Source of the DNA: Methyloferula stellata AR4 | GTDB lineage: Bacteria > Pseudomonadota > Alphaproteobacteria > Rhizobiales > Beijerinckiaceae | Reading direction: 5' to 3' | DNA length: 64,000 nucleotides | Assembly (NCBI RefSeq): GCF_000385335.1 | Contig: NZ_ARWA01000001.1 | Coordinates: forward strand, 1 to 64,000 | In this document: piece by piece, positions 1 to 8,454 of the stretch | How the letters are laid out: every line of letters starts with the position of its first letter | How positions within the stretch are numbered: position 1 is the first letter of the stretch | The notes under the pieces: generated by a model | Told to the model about the DNA's origin: nothing | The model's database searches: none | What the model saw: the letters and a program-made list of their open reading frames with translations, nothing else | Position numbers and translations under genes: made by a program

Positions 1-1
1 C

Positions 2-535
2 ATGATCGGAATGGGCGGTCACGGTTGGAGCGGCGGCTATGGCGGCCATTACGGAATGGGCGGCTATGGCGGTCATTACGCAAACGGCAATTGCCCAGCC
101 TATGTCTGCCGCCCCTATATTCGGCCCTATCCGCCGGTCGTGCAGCAGACGCCGGTCTATATTCCACGCCCGCAGGTGGTCGTCACTCCTCCGCCGCCGG
201 TTTACGTTCCGCGGCAGCAGGTGGTCGTCGCTCCGCCCCCGCCTGTCTATGTCCCGCGACAGCAAGTGGTTGTCGAGCAGCCTCCGGCACCGGTCTATGT
301 TCCGCGGCAGCAGGTGGTCGTCGAGCAGCCAGCTCCCGCGGCCGTTGTTGCCAGCGCGCCGGCACCGGCGATCGCGACACAAGCCGTTGCGACACAAGCG
401 GTCGCATCTGCTGCGCCCAACTGCAACTGCCTGACGAAAGAATATACCCAAGATGGCAATGTCGTGTTCAAGGACATATGCACGAATGAAGCTGCCGCCG
501 TGCCTGTGCAAAGGCCGGTTGCACAAGGATACTGA
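2..535 (+). CDS. Gly/Pro/Gln-rich secreted or surface protein, probably 5'-truncated by the window
   Basis: The frame is open from the first bases, so the true start and any signal peptide probably lie upstream. The visible part begins with Gly/Tyr/His repeats (GGYGGHYG-type) and continues into about four copies of a 14-16 residue repeat built around VYVPRQQVVV separated by proline runs (residues about 47-110). It ends in an Ala-rich linker and a Cys-containing tail (NCNCLTKEY, about residue 142). Composition and repeats suggest an exported, low-complexity envelope or matrix protein. No enzymatic domain is recognisable and no function is assigned. The repeat is also visible at DNA level, so copy number may vary between strains. 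Confidence 0.7.
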   Translation: MIGMGGHGWSGGYGGHYGMGGYGGHYANGNCPAYVCRPYIRPYPPVVQQTPVYIPRPQVVVTPPPPVYVPRQQVVVAPPPPVYVPRQQVVVEQPPAPVYVPRQQVVVEQPAPAAVVASAPAPAIATQAVATQAVASAAPNCNCLTKEYTQDGNVVFKDICTNEAAAVPVQRPVAQGY

Positions 536-734
536 TCGCAGGCACTGAATAAGACGAGACGTAAAGATAAAGACGGGCGTGATGCCCGCCTTTGTCATGT
601 CTGCGTGTGTGAATTCGCACGCATAGCCCAACCGAAAGAATACAGCGGGTGAACCTTGAACGCATGAGCGACGACCAAGAATTGAAGGCTCTTTCGTGCT
701 GATGCCGGAGCCGCAGTTTTTTGGGAGAACGACA

Positions 735-2216
735 ATGACCATGATGGATAAATTCTCTTCCGACTCCGACATCGCGATGTTCGAAGAGATCCAAACCGCC
801 GGAACCTCTTTCGAACACGCCGACGTCGTATCCAATGATGCCGCGATGAGTTTTGCCGACCCCTTGGAAATCTGGGAGTCCGAGCAGACACGCCCGGCCT
901 ATTTCTCCGTCTCCGGCGAGATGACGACGAGCCTTTCGGATTCGTTCGATCATTACATCGGGCCTTGCATGCAGCATCCGTTTCTGCCGCAGGCAGACAT
1001 TAAGGCCAAGCAATTCGCCCGCATCAAATATCTGGTCGAGATGGCCTATGCGGATATTCCCGTCTATCGCGACAAATATATCGCCGCCGGCTTTCATCCG
1101 TCCGACCTCACATGCGAGGCGGACATCGACCTCATCCCGATCATCACCAAACCCGAACTCGTCGCGGCTTTCCCGGGACGCTGCATCAATCCGCGCTATG
1201 CGATGGAAGATCTCTTCCCCACCCGTTCGTCGGGTTCCTCGGGACAGACGCTTCTCATCCGCGTCGATCCCGATGCGATCGTCACCGACACGATCCAGGG
1301 CGTGCGCCAATTCGCTTTGCAGAGCGGACTCAAATACGGGCCGGCCGACCTGCTGACGCATGTCTATACGGTCCCCTGGTGGTTCCCGTCGATCGGCGGC
1401 GCCTATCCCGGCGCCTTCATCTCCAGCGTCATTCCGCCGGAGCGCGTGGCCAAACATCTGAAGGATCTCGCGCCCAAGATTCTGTCCTGCTATCCGTCGA
1501 ACCTCGAGTCGCTTTTGCCTTATGCCGACGAATTCAAATCGTCGCTCATGCTGGCGGTAACGCATTCGGAATATTCGGCGCCGGCCGCCCGCAAGGCAGC
1601 CGCGAAAAAGCTCGGCGTCCCGGTGCTCGACGAATATAGCTCGGAAGAAGCGACGCGCATCGCGCTCGAATTGCCCTGCGGCCATTATCATGTCTGCGAG
1701 GATTCGGTCCGGCTCGACATCGTCGATCCGGTGACGCTTGCCCCGCAGGTCAAAGGCCAGTCCGGACTTGCGGTGATCACCAATCTCCTCAACGAGGCCA
1801 TGCCCTTCATCCGCTATATGCAGGGCGATTGCATCACGGAGCCGGCACGGCCCGATGCCTGCGGCATTAGCTGGAAGCAGCTTGAAAGCATCGACGGGCG
1901 CATGAACGACGCCTTTATCAATGCCTATGGGCGCATGATCCCGGCGGGCAGCGTGCTCGACATCACCTATCGCTGGATGTTCGATTGCGGCATCAACCTG
2001 GCGCAATTCGAAATCATCCAGAAGGCGCATGATGTGGTCGAAGCCCGCTTCATTCCGGGCGCAGGCGTCGATGAAAACGTCATCGTTGGCTCAGTCGGGC
2101 ATCTCGAAGATCTGCTCGGCCTCTGCCTCGAACACAAGGTGAAAGTGCAAGCCAAGGTCATGGCCTCTTTCCCGGCCAAGACCGGCAAGCGCCGCCCGAT
2201 CCGCCGCGAGATATAA
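735..2216 (+). CDS. Adenylate-forming enzyme, phenylacetate-CoA ligase (PaaK/CapK)-like
   Basis: A 493-residue protein of the ANL (acyl/aryl-activating) superfamily. It carries the P-loop-like motif SSGSSGQ near residues 163-170, a YSSEE segment corresponding to the adenine-binding YGxxE motif, RYMQGD near residues 360-365 (the YxTGD equivalent that contacts ribose), and a basic tail GKRRPIRR resembling the catalytic-Lys end of PaaK proteins. These enzymes activate a carboxylate as acyl-AMP and then usually transfer it to CoA. About 80 N-terminal residues precede the conserved core and look family-specific. The ATG at 735 is preferred over a GTG at 696 because GGGAGA lies 6 bases upstream. 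It is followed on the same strand by an ABC-2 permease and ATPase, which suggests that the activated product or its conjugate is exported. The substrate cannot be read from sequence. Confidence 0.75.
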   Translation: MTMMDKFSSDSDIAMFEEIQTAGTSFEHADVVSNDAAMSFADPLEIWESEQTRPAYFSVSGEMTTSLSDSFDHYIGPCMQHPFLPQADIKAKQFARIKYLVEMAYADIPVYRDKYIAAGFHPSDLTCEADIDLIPIITKPELVAAFPGRCINPRYAMEDLFPTRSSGSSGQTLLIRVDPDAIVTDTIQGVRQFALQSGLKYGPADLLTHVYTVPWWFPSIGGAYPGAFISSVIPPERVAKHLKDLAPKILSCYPSNLESLLPYADEFKSSLMLAVTHSEYSAPAARKAAAKKLGVPVLDEYSSEEATRIALELPCGHYHVCEDSVRLDIVDPVTLAPQVKGQSGLAVITNLLNEAMPFIRYMQGDCITEPARPDACGISWKQLESIDGRMNDAFINAYGRMIPAGSVLDITYRWMFDCGINLAQFEIIQKAHDVVEARFIPGAGVDENVIVGSVGHLEDLLGLCLEHKVKVQAKVMASFPAKTGKRRPIRREI

Positions 2217-2225
2217 AGCGGCGCC

Positions 2226-2343
2226 GTCATGCGCGGACTTGATCCGCGCATCCAGGCACAACAATCGGCGGTGCCTGGATGGCCGGGACATAGGGTGTTC
2301 GGAAGAACGCCCGTCCTTCGACGGGCTATGCCCGGCCATGACG
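2226..2343. repeat. Dispersed palindromic repeat (family D)
   Basis: Intergenic element bounded by GTCATGCGCGGACTTGATCC on the left and GGGCTATGCCCGGCCATGAC on the right. Internal inverted segments (GCGCGGACTTGATCCGCGC; CAGGCAC/GTGCCTG) can form stacked hairpins. Elements of this wording are common between genes in Rhizobiales chromosomes (family knowledge). It separates the adenylating enzyme from the permease and could fold in the shared transcript. Confidence 0.7.
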
Positions 2344-2427
2344 GCCAAGAATGAGACACTCAAAGAGCAATGATTCAAAGGCGGCGGAAGAATTCATCGC
2401 CCTGTTTGGTACAACGGGAGAAGGAAA

Positions 2428-3225
2428 ATGAGCGGCTCGCTCAATCGTATCGGCGCCATGACCTTGCGCTATTGCTATCTCTTGCGCTCGTCATGGCCGC
2501 GGCTTCTCGAACTCGTCTATTGGCCGGCGATGCAAATGCTGGTCTGGGGCTTTCTCCAGCTTTTTCTCAGCGAAGATCATTCCTCGCTCGCGATGATCTC
2601 CGGCACATTCGTCGGCGCGGTGCTTCTCTGGGACGTGCTGTTTCGCGGCCAGCTCGGCTTCTCGGTCTCCTTCATGGAAGAGATCTGGTCGCGCAATATC
2701 GCAAACCTCATGATGAGCCCACTGCGCCCGATCGAACTCGCCGCTTCCTTGATGCTCGTCTCGGTGCTGCGTCTGTTGATCGGCATGGTGCCCGTCTCGC
2801 TCTTTGCGCTCGTGCTCTTCCATTTCAATATTTACAGCCTCGGTCTGGCGCTCCTGATCTTCTTCGTCAATCTCGTGCTGACGGCCTGGGCGATCGGGCT
2901 CGCGGTCTGCGGTTTCGTCCTGCGCTACGGCATGGGCGCCGAAAGCCTCGCCTGGTCGCTCGTCATGCTGCTCCTGCCTTTCTGCTGCGTCTATTACCCG
3001 GTATGGATTCTGCCGGATTGGCTGCAGCCGATCTCTTGGGCACTTTCGCCGACCTATGTGTTCGAAGGGCTGCGCGCCGCGATCATCGATCAGACTTTTC
3101 GTGGCGATCTGATGCTGAAGGCCTTCGCTCTGAACATCATCTATCTCGGCGCCGGCCTCGCGACTTTTATCTTGATCTTGCGCAGTGCCCGCCGCAGAGG
3201 CGCGCTCGTCTCGATCGGAGAATAA
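2428..3225 (+). CDS. ABC-2 type exporter permease
   Basis: A 265-residue integral membrane protein with about six hydrophobic segments and the usual ABC-2 layout: a cytoplasmic N-terminus with an amphipathic start (RSSWPRLLELVYWP), paired N-terminal helices, a central block, and a final helix before a short basic tail. GGGAGAAGG lies directly upstream of the ATG. It would form the channel half of an exporter whose ATPase is encoded at 3378-4184. Such permeases export polysaccharides, lipids, drugs or small conjugates, and nothing in this sequence selects among these. A palindromic repeat separates it from the ATPase gene, so the two subunits may be made at different levels. Confidence 0.85.
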   Translation: MSGSLNRIGAMTLRYCYLLRSSWPRLLELVYWPAMQMLVWGFLQLFLSEDHSSLAMISGTFVGAVLLWDVLFRGQLGFSVSFMEEIWSRNIANLMMSPLRPIELAASLMLVSVLRLLIGMVPVSLFALVLFHFNIYSLGLALLIFFVNLVLTAWAIGLAVCGFVLRYGMGAESLAWSLVMLLLPFCCVYYPVWILPDWLQPISWALSPTYVFEGLRAAIIDQTFRGDLMLKAFALNIIYLGAGLATFILILRSARRRGALVSIGE

Positions 3226-3234
3226 GCGAATGAA

Positions 3235-3346
3235 CCCCTCGTCCTTCGAGACGGCTGCTTCGCAGCCTCCTCAGGATGAGGGGTCAAGACCCGAGAACCC
3301 TCACCCTGAGGAATGCGCGCAGCGCATGTCTCGAAGGGCGAGGGTG
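3235..3346. repeat. Dispersed palindromic repeat pair (family A, copy 1)
   Basis: Starts CCCCTCGTCCTTCGAGACG, then a variable self-complementary centre (GCTGCTTCGCAGC), then CTCCTCAGGATGAGGGG. A second, inverted unit follows (CCCTGAGGA ... TCTCGAAGGGCGAGGG). Related copies lie at 35641-35760 and 54100-54217. The outer arms are nearly constant while the inner stems differ, typical of REP/BIME-like elements. Confidence 0.85.
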
Positions 3347-3377
3347 ATGAAAAGTCAAACGTCGGAGGTACACGACA

Positions 3378-4184
3378 ATGCAAACCACGGTGAATACAGC
3401 CACGATCCTCGAAATGAGAGGCGCCTTCTGGCGCGTCGCGGAGGGCACCGCGTCCGAACATATCACATCGCGCGAACCGGCCGTCGTGCTCGAACATGTC
3501 GTGAAGGATTACAAGGCCTGCCGCGCGCTCGATGACATCAGCCTCGAAATTCCGCAAGGCGCGACGGTCGGCTTCGTCGGCTGCAACGGCGCCGGCAAGA
3601 CGACGACGATCTTCACCATCATGGGACTGATCGCGCCCACGTCCGGCCGCGTCATGGTCTTCGGCCATGACATGACGCGCGACCCCTATAGCGTCCTGAG
3701 CCGGATGAATTTCGCGAGCCCTTATATGAATATGCCGGCACGCCTCAGCGTGAAGCAAAACCTTCTGATCTTCGCCAAGCTCTATGGCGTGCCGAACGTC
3801 AAAGCCAAGCTGGCGCAGCTCGCGCATGAATTCGATCTCTGCGACATCATGGACCGCGTCACCGGCAGCCTGTCGGCCGGCCAGAAAACCCGCGTGTCGC
3901 TCGCCAAGGCTCTGTTGAACGAGCCGGACATTCTGCTGCTCGACGAGCCGACGGCCTCGCTCGATCCCGAGCGCGCCGGTTTCATCCATCAAAAGCTGGA
4001 AGCGCATCGCAAGAAACACAATGCGACGATCCTCATGACCTCGCACAACATGGCGGAGGTGGAACGGCTCTGCGATCTTGTCGTCGTGATGCGCTTCGGC
4101 GCAATCATCGAACAGGGATCGACGGCGGATCTCAAACACCGCTATGGCCGCGAGACGCTTTATGAGGCGCTGGCGAGGATTTAG
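3378..4184 (+). CDS. ABC transporter ATP-binding protein
   Basis: A 268-residue ABC ATPase with Walker A GCNGAGKT (residues 68-75), signature LSAGQ (165-169, a Gly-to-Ala variant of LSGGQ), Walker B ILLLDE (185-190) with the D-loop TASLD, and switch His223 in TSHN. GGAGG lies upstream of the ATG. About 35 residues precede the first beta strand, longer than usual. It should energise the ABC-2 permease encoded just upstream, and together with the adenylating enzyme it forms a three-gene cassette in one direction. Resemblance is to the general DrrA/CcmA-like exporter ATPases, so substrate prediction from this subunit is unreliable. Confidence 0.9.
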   Translation: MQTTVNTATILEMRGAFWRVAEGTASEHITSREPAVVLEHVVKDYKACRALDDISLEIPQGATVGFVGCNGAGKTTTIFTIMGLIAPTSGRVMVFGHDMTRDPYSVLSRMNFASPYMNMPARLSVKQNLLIFAKLYGVPNVKAKLAQLAHEFDLCDIMDRVTGSLSAGQKTRVSLAKALLNEPDILLLDEPTASLDPERAGFIHQKLEAHRKKHNATILMTSHNMAEVERLCDLVVVMRFGAIIEQGSTADLKHRYGRETLYEALARI

Positions 4185-4298
4185 CTCGCTCGATAATTTT
4201 GATACGGATTTAGGAGGTTTCGTTGGCGCTCCGCCCAGCGCGGCTGTCACCGTTGCTATGGCGTTAGGGCGATACCCTATGGCATAGTTAGATGCGCA

Positions 4299-5243
4299 AT
4301 GTTTGTTGGTGACCACAAAATGATTGAGCCTATCGAAACGGCCCCTGCAATAATACCGGAAGCGCCAAAGTTTACCGATGAAGAATGGAGTGAAGCACGC
4401 AGGAGTGGGGATTTTATGCCCATTCTTTTCGAATGGTATAAATTTGTCGGCTTGCTTGTCGTTCTTTGCGCCAACATCCAGCGCAACTCACCCGCCCTAC
4501 GCCCCATAGCGCCGAACCAATATCATGTATTGATAGGACTTTTGAGTCGGTGCGCGCGCCTGATGCTCGCGAATATTGCGCTGTCTCATGAGGGCCGTTT
4601 TGGAGAGACTACCGCTATCATTGATAGGTGCATATTTGAATCGGCTCTCAACGTGTCGTGGCTATGCACGAATTCCCGTGATGAGAAATTCAAACAATAT
4701 TTTGCGACTTCTTTGAAGGTTGACATTGAGTTCCGTGACCAGATCGAGAGCAATATCAAAACCCGCGGCGAGATTCTACCGATCGAAAGGCGAATGATCC
4801 ACTCAATAGAGGGCAAAATTGTCTCGTCAGAGCTTTCCGAAGAGCAGATTCGTCAATCCAAAAAGATGCCTCCCGTAGATGCTATAATGCGCGAACTCAA
4901 TCTAGATCGAATTCACTATGTCGTCTCACAAAAAATCGGATCTCATCATGTTCATGGAACTTGGTCGAGCCTGCTCTTTCACTATCTTGAGGAAGAAAAT
5001 GCCAACCCCTTGACCTTCCGGATAAGAGACCACGACTGTGCCACGCATATCAATCAATTTATGTACGTTTGTCAAAACGTACTTCAAGCGCTGCGTGCAT
5101 ACATTCAATACGCACTTGAGGACGGTGAAGAATCGTCAGCTTTCCTGCTACTCTTCGGGGCCACAGAGTCGGATATCATGAACATCTATCAGGAGGCCAT
5201 TGCCGTCGAAGATCTCAAGCGAAATGCCGAGGGATCGTCCTGA
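4299..5243 (+). CDS. Hypothetical protein resembling DUF5677 family
   Basis: A 314-residue, mostly helical protein without a signal peptide. The region around RCARLMLANIALSHEGRF and the conserved-looking SLLFHYLEEE and HGTWSSL segments recall DUF5677-type proteins of unknown function. The match is from memory and only moderate. Codon use is clearly more AT-rich than the neighbours (many ATA, AAT, TTT and CAA codons), which suggests recent acquisition. An in-frame ATG at 4320 (MIEPIE) is an alternative start, and neither has a strong ribosome-binding site. It stands alone between the ABC cassette and the oppositely oriented amidohydrolase gene. Confidence 0.6.
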   Translation: MFVGDHKMIEPIETAPAIIPEAPKFTDEEWSEARRSGDFMPILFEWYKFVGLLVVLCANIQRNSPALRPIAPNQYHVLIGLLSRCARLMLANIALSHEGRFGETTAIIDRCIFESALNVSWLCTNSRDEKFKQYFATSLKVDIEFRDQIESNIKTRGEILPIERRMIHSIEGKIVSSELSEEQIRQSKKMPPVDAIMRELNLDRIHYVVSQKIGSHHVHGTWSSLLFHYLEEENANPLTFRIRDHDCATHINQFMYVCQNVLQALRAYIQYALEDGEESSAFLLLFGATESDIMNIYQEAIAVEDLKRNAEGSS

Positions 5244-5359
5244 AGTGGAGTCCATTCGCAGCTAAACCAGTTAGGTTCTAGCGTGCGAACGAACCGAGAT
5301 TGGACCGAACGCGAAACCAACGGCGGGTAGAGGCTTAGCATCGACCGGGCTCCGTATTT

Positions 5360-6466
5360 TCAATAACTCCCCTTCTCTGACGCTGGCAGAAACTTGAACG
5401 GCTCGGCGGGTTTGAAGTCGGCCGAGACCTCGCCCGAAAAAACCTCGCCGTTCGCCAAAGTGAGTTTCTTCACCGGCGCGCCTTGTTTCAGATCGAGCTT
5501 CGCCATCTCGACCCAAAACGTGTTCGGCCGTGTCGCCGAGTCGAAATAATAGATCAGGTTCTTCTGATCCGACACTGTGCGCCACAGCGTCGACGCAATG
5601 TTCGGATGGCCGGGCGTGGTCGTGCCGAGCGGCACGCTGACGGCGCGTTGCAGGCTCATGACTTCCGCCACGGCTTGATAAGTGAAGGATCGGTCCGGCA
5701 CGCTTTTGATGAAATGCGGATCGGCCTGTTTGGGGATGGCGCCCAGAAAGTACGAGGCACGCACAAAGCGGTCGGCGGCGCGGCTGGTGCCCGGCAGGAA
5801 GACCTCGCCGCCAATATCTTTCCAATAGGCGTTCAGCGCCAATTGCTGATCATAGACCGGCGAATTCGTCATCACGGTAAATTCCTTGCCGTGATGGATG
5901 ACCAGCTTGCCCTTCACATATTCGAAAATGGCGGAATCGCCGGAGGAATCCGATAGAGCGAGATGCAACACGGCTTGCGCGCCATTGGGCATGCTCGGCG
6001 CCAATATGTTGAAGGGCTCTTTCGCAAGCGCCTCGACCGCCTCGTTCACATTGGCGTAATTGTCCAAGGCATATTGGCCCCAGGCGGCGATGGAGAGGAA
6101 GGGTTTGCTCTGGTCGGGTTTTCCATAATCCGATTCCGCAAGATAAAGCAGATTGGCGACGAGACCCTTTTCGTTCATGCCGTCGCCGGTACCGATCTCA
6201 TAGCTCGATGTGGTGATGCTTCCATATTTCGACGTCCAATGAATGGATTTGGCGCCGGCCGCGCCATCGCGTTTCATGCCGGCCGGAAAGGCCCAGAGAT
6301 TGGAAGACATATCCTCTTCCCAATCCATGTTGCGTCCGGTGAGAACGAGATTGTCGGCGCCGACGAACAGCGTGCGCGTGCAGGCGATGGCCGTATCGGC
6401 CACCGGAACTGCGATCAATGCGGTGGAGAGGAGCAAGGCGGTGAGCTTCGATACATGCGGCATCAT
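5360..6466 (-). CDS. Exported choloylglycine hydrolase/penicillin V acylase-type Ntn amidohydrolase
   Basis: A 368-residue protein. The first 28 residues form a signal peptide, and cleavage before Cys29 (IA|CTRTLF) would expose the N-terminal cysteine nucleophile of the Ntn-hydrolase fold, as in bile-salt hydrolases and penicillin V acylases. GRNMDW (about 44-49) and the NxxGL-like MNEKGLVANLL segment are typical of the family. Such enzymes cleave linear amide bonds, and in non-gut bacteria acyl-homoserine lactones are a known alternative substrate. AGGAG lies 7 bases before the first of two ATGs. Activity would be periplasmic. The physiological substrate is unknown. Confidence 0.88.
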   Translation of the reverse strand: MMPHVSKLTALLLSTALIAVPVADTAIACTRTLFVGADNLVLTGRNMDWEEDMSSNLWAFPAGMKRDGAAGAKSIHWTSKYGSITTSSYEIGTGDGMNEKGLVANLLYLAESDYGKPDQSKPFLSIAAWGQYALDNYANVNEAVEALAKEPFNILAPSMPNGAQAVLHLALSDSSGDSAIFEYVKGKLVIHHGKEFTVMTNSPVYDQQLALNAYWKDIGGEVFLPGTSRAADRFVRASYFLGAIPKQADPHFIKSVPDRSFTYQAVAEVMSLQRAVSVPLGTTTPGHPNIASTLWRTVSDQKNLIYYFDSATRPNTFWVEMAKLDLKQGAPVKKLTLANGEVFSGEVSADFKPAEPFKFLPASEKGSY

Positions 6467-6554
6467 GGCTTGGCTCCTGAGGATGGGAAAATATCGCGCG
6501 GGAGTATTGCCCCACAGCCTTCCAATCGCCTTTGCAATTCATGTCGGATTTGAG

Positions 6555-6593
6555 AAAGTTTTGTTGGCGCTGCAAAGTTTCGTTGGCGCTGCA
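6555..6593. repeat. Short tandem repeat in a promoter region
   Basis: Two consecutive 19-20 base units, AAAGTTTTGTTGGCGCTGCA and AAAGTTTCGTTGGCGCTGCA, lie between the amidohydrolase start and the end of fae. A 14-base piece of the same wording (GTTTCGTTGGCGCT) recurs near 4217-4230. The role is unknown and a protein-binding site is possible. Confidence 0.5.
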
Positions 6594-6650
6594 TGGCGAC
6601 GATGCGCGGGCAACGTCAGCTTATCTGCCGTCCCGCCGTGTAATATGCGT

Positions 6651-7169
6651 TTAAACGTGGGCTGCCAAGGGATGCTGCATCACATCCTCTTGCTTCATGA
6701 CATCCGCCACTTTAGGCTCATCCGCCACGGCGCGAACAATTGCCAATTTAGTGGCCGCGTAATTCCAATCCTGGATTTTCGCATCGTCCGTGGCGTCCCA
6801 ATGGATGAAGACCCCGACACAAACGAATATATTCGCGGCTTCCTTGGAAGGAATAATTCCGTCTTTGACGGAGTCCACCACCGCCTTTGCCACGCCGCGC
6901 TGCGCAGGACCGAACATCTGCGTCGCCTGCTTTGCATTCTTGATCTCGACTTTGTTGAACATCACCGTATTCGGTTTGGCCATCAAGTTGGGCGCGACCA
7001 GCGCAAGAAGCGCGTTATCGCCCCGCTTTTGATTGGTGAGCGTGTTGCAAAACGCGGTCTCGGCGGCGCTGCCTCTGGGACCCATGATCAGGTCGATATG
7101 GGCCACCTCGTTTCCGTCGCCTACGAGTGCTTCCCCGATGAGAACGCGATCGATCTTCAATGCACCCAT
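6651..7169 (-). CDS. fae: Formaldehyde-activating enzyme
   Basis: A 172-residue protein matching Fae along its full length. It contains the [16 protein letters not shown] block, whose His is the catalytic residue of the family, [12 protein letters not shown], the [16 protein letters not shown] block, QMFGPAQ and GVFIHWDA. Fae condenses free formaldehyde with tetrahydromethanopterin to methylene-H4MPT in the cytoplasm, linking methanol oxidation to energy generation and assimilation. The ATG at 7169 is chosen because GAGGAGAC lies just upstream; this gives the usual family length. It stands alone here, away from other H4MPT genes, so it may be either the main Fae or a paralogue. The nearby solitary xoxF supports a methylotrophic role. 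Confidence 0.93.
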   Translation of the reverse strand: MGALKIDRVLIGEALVGDGNEVAHIDLIMGPRGSAAETAFCNTLTNQKRGDNALLALVAPNLMAKPNTVMFNKVEIKNAKQATQMFGPAQRGVAKAVVDSVKDGIIPSKEAANIFVCVGVFIHWDATDDAKIQDWNYAATKLAIVRAVADEPKVADVMKQEDVMQHPLAAHV

Positions 7170-7292
7170 TTCAGTCTCCTCTGTTGCTTTGGCGCTTGGC
7201 AACGGTTTGACCGATCCGGTTAGGCCAGCATTCCGCGCGGTCTTTGCTCTCGGACGTTCAAAGACGCTAAAAGATGTCCCGCACTCCTGCGT

Positions 7293-7484
7293 CTAAAGAA
7301 TTGCTCCCGCGAGCGCATGCGGCGGATGCCGCGCATCGCCGCGCCGGTTTTCCGGACGGACGTACATGATGACAACTTTCGGATGGTCCGTCTTCACCTT
7401 GAGCGCGGCGACAAGTGCATCCTCGGCGTCCACGACGATGTGGTCCGCCTTTCCTTCTAGCTTAAGTCCAACCATAAAATGCAC
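7293..7484 (-). CDS. Small uncharacterised protein (63 aa) downstream of a CBS-domain gene
   Basis: Translation from the GTG at 7484 gives 63 residues beginning MHFMVGLKLEG and ending in an Arg/His/Pro-rich tail (ENRRGDARHPPH). The start is supported by a perfect AGGAGG five bases upstream. The body (residues 5-45) reads as alternating beta and helix with good coding composition. It begins 16 bases after the stop of the CBS-domain gene and is probably co-transcribed with it. No family is recognised. A partner or regulator of the CBS protein is only a guess from position. Confidence 0.55.
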   Translation of the reverse strand: MHFMVGLKLEGKADHIVVDAEDALVAALKVKTDHPKVVIMYVRPENRRGDARHPPHALAGAIL

Positions 7485-7500
7485 TGGAACCTCCTGGGTT

Positions 7501-7929
7501 TTAGCGATGGATATAATATTCAAGCTGTTCGATCGTGAATTTCTGCTGGCTGATGATCGCTTGAACGAGATCCCCAATTGATATGATTCCGATCAAGCTA
7601 TCGTTTTCGATGACCGGAAGATGTCTCACTTTTTTATCGGTCATGATGGCCATGCAGTCTTCGACGGATTGCTCAGGCCCGGCATAGACGAGATCCGTTT
7701 CCATAATGGCTTGAACTGGAGTGGCCGGAGATGCCCGGCCCTTGAGCACGACGTTTCGGGCATAATGCCGCTCGGTTACGATGCCGACCAGCTCGCCATT
7801 GTCGATCACAACCAAGGATCCGACATTTTTTTCGGCCATCTTCTTGATCGCGTCATAGACGGTGGCATCGGGAGATATCGAGAAAACGTCACGTCCCTTG
7901 TGATCGAGCAACTGCTTTACGGTTGTCAT
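7501..7929 (-). CDS. Tandem CBS-domain protein
   Basis: A 142-residue protein made almost entirely of two CBS motifs (residues about 8-62 and 72-130). The motifs show VYDAIKKMAEKNVGSLVV and the second-repeat equivalent VEDCMAIMTDKKVRHLPVI, with GIVTERHYAR and GIISIGDLV at the motif ends. CBS pairs bind adenosyl ligands such as AMP, ATP or SAM, and stand-alone versions usually act as energy sensors. The ATG at 7929 is preceded by GGAGTG; an upstream in-frame start at 7944 lacks that support. The 63-residue gene follows closely downstream. Target unknown. Confidence 0.9.
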   Translation of the reverse strand: MTTVKQLLDHKGRDVFSISPDATVYDAIKKMAEKNVGSLVVIDNGELVGIVTERHYARNVVLKGRASPATPVQAIMETDLVYAGPEQSVEDCMAIMTDKKVRHLPVIENDSLIGIISIGDLVQAIISQQKFTIEQLEYYIHR

Positions 7930-8088
7930 TTGAAGACACTCCAAAAGCTAGCAAAAGAACAGCCCGCCTCCGGCTGGGTGCGATGCAACGCAAATGCTAC
8001 TCCTGAACTTCACCGCCCCAATTGAATCATCTGGTTCGCACGCACACATCTATCAAGGGCTCTTTCGTGTGACAGTGGAGCGAACATC

Positions 8089-8283
8089 ATGAAGTTCATC
8101 GTAACAGCCACGGGCGAAAATGGAGACGTCGTTAAAACATGCGACACGTCAGAAGCTGCTTTCGAGCAAGCTTCAGCCTTGCTCATGACCGACGCGACTG
8201 TCGTGACGATCACCGACGGTGATGGTGCCGAATATGTGCCCGATGAATTCCGCCTGCACTTCCTTGAACATGAGCAGCGGTGA
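8089..8283 (+). CDS. Small hypothetical protein (64 aa)
   Basis: A 64-residue acidic protein, MKFIVTATGENGDVV at the start, with a helix-rich middle (EAAFEQASALLM) and a C-terminal segment EYVPDEFRLHF. GTGGAGCG precedes the ATG at a usable distance. It is divergent from the CBS gene and upstream of the DUF2189 gene. No family is recognised. It may be a small cytoplasmic protein of conserved but unknown role. Confidence 0.55.
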   Translation: MKFIVTATGENGDVVKTCDTSEAAFEQASALLMTDATVVTITDGDGAEYVPDEFRLHFLEHEQR

Positions 8284-8454
8284 AGCTTTGGATGTGAGAT
8301 CAAAACAGCCGGCAAGCATCACATGACAGATGACACGACGGGTAATGAGCCTACATTATTATGATGCTGGTCGCGTCACGCTTTCGGTCGGCGATAATGC
8401 GTTGTCCCGTGGTGACGGCGACCTCTTTTAATTCAGAGCTTCGGAGGAATCGAC

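Noticed and set aside
468-2030. Long minus-strand frame of 520 codons
   Set aside because: It lies antisense to the adenylating-enzyme gene and mirrors its codon bias; its translation is Arg/Gly/Asp-rich without any domain.
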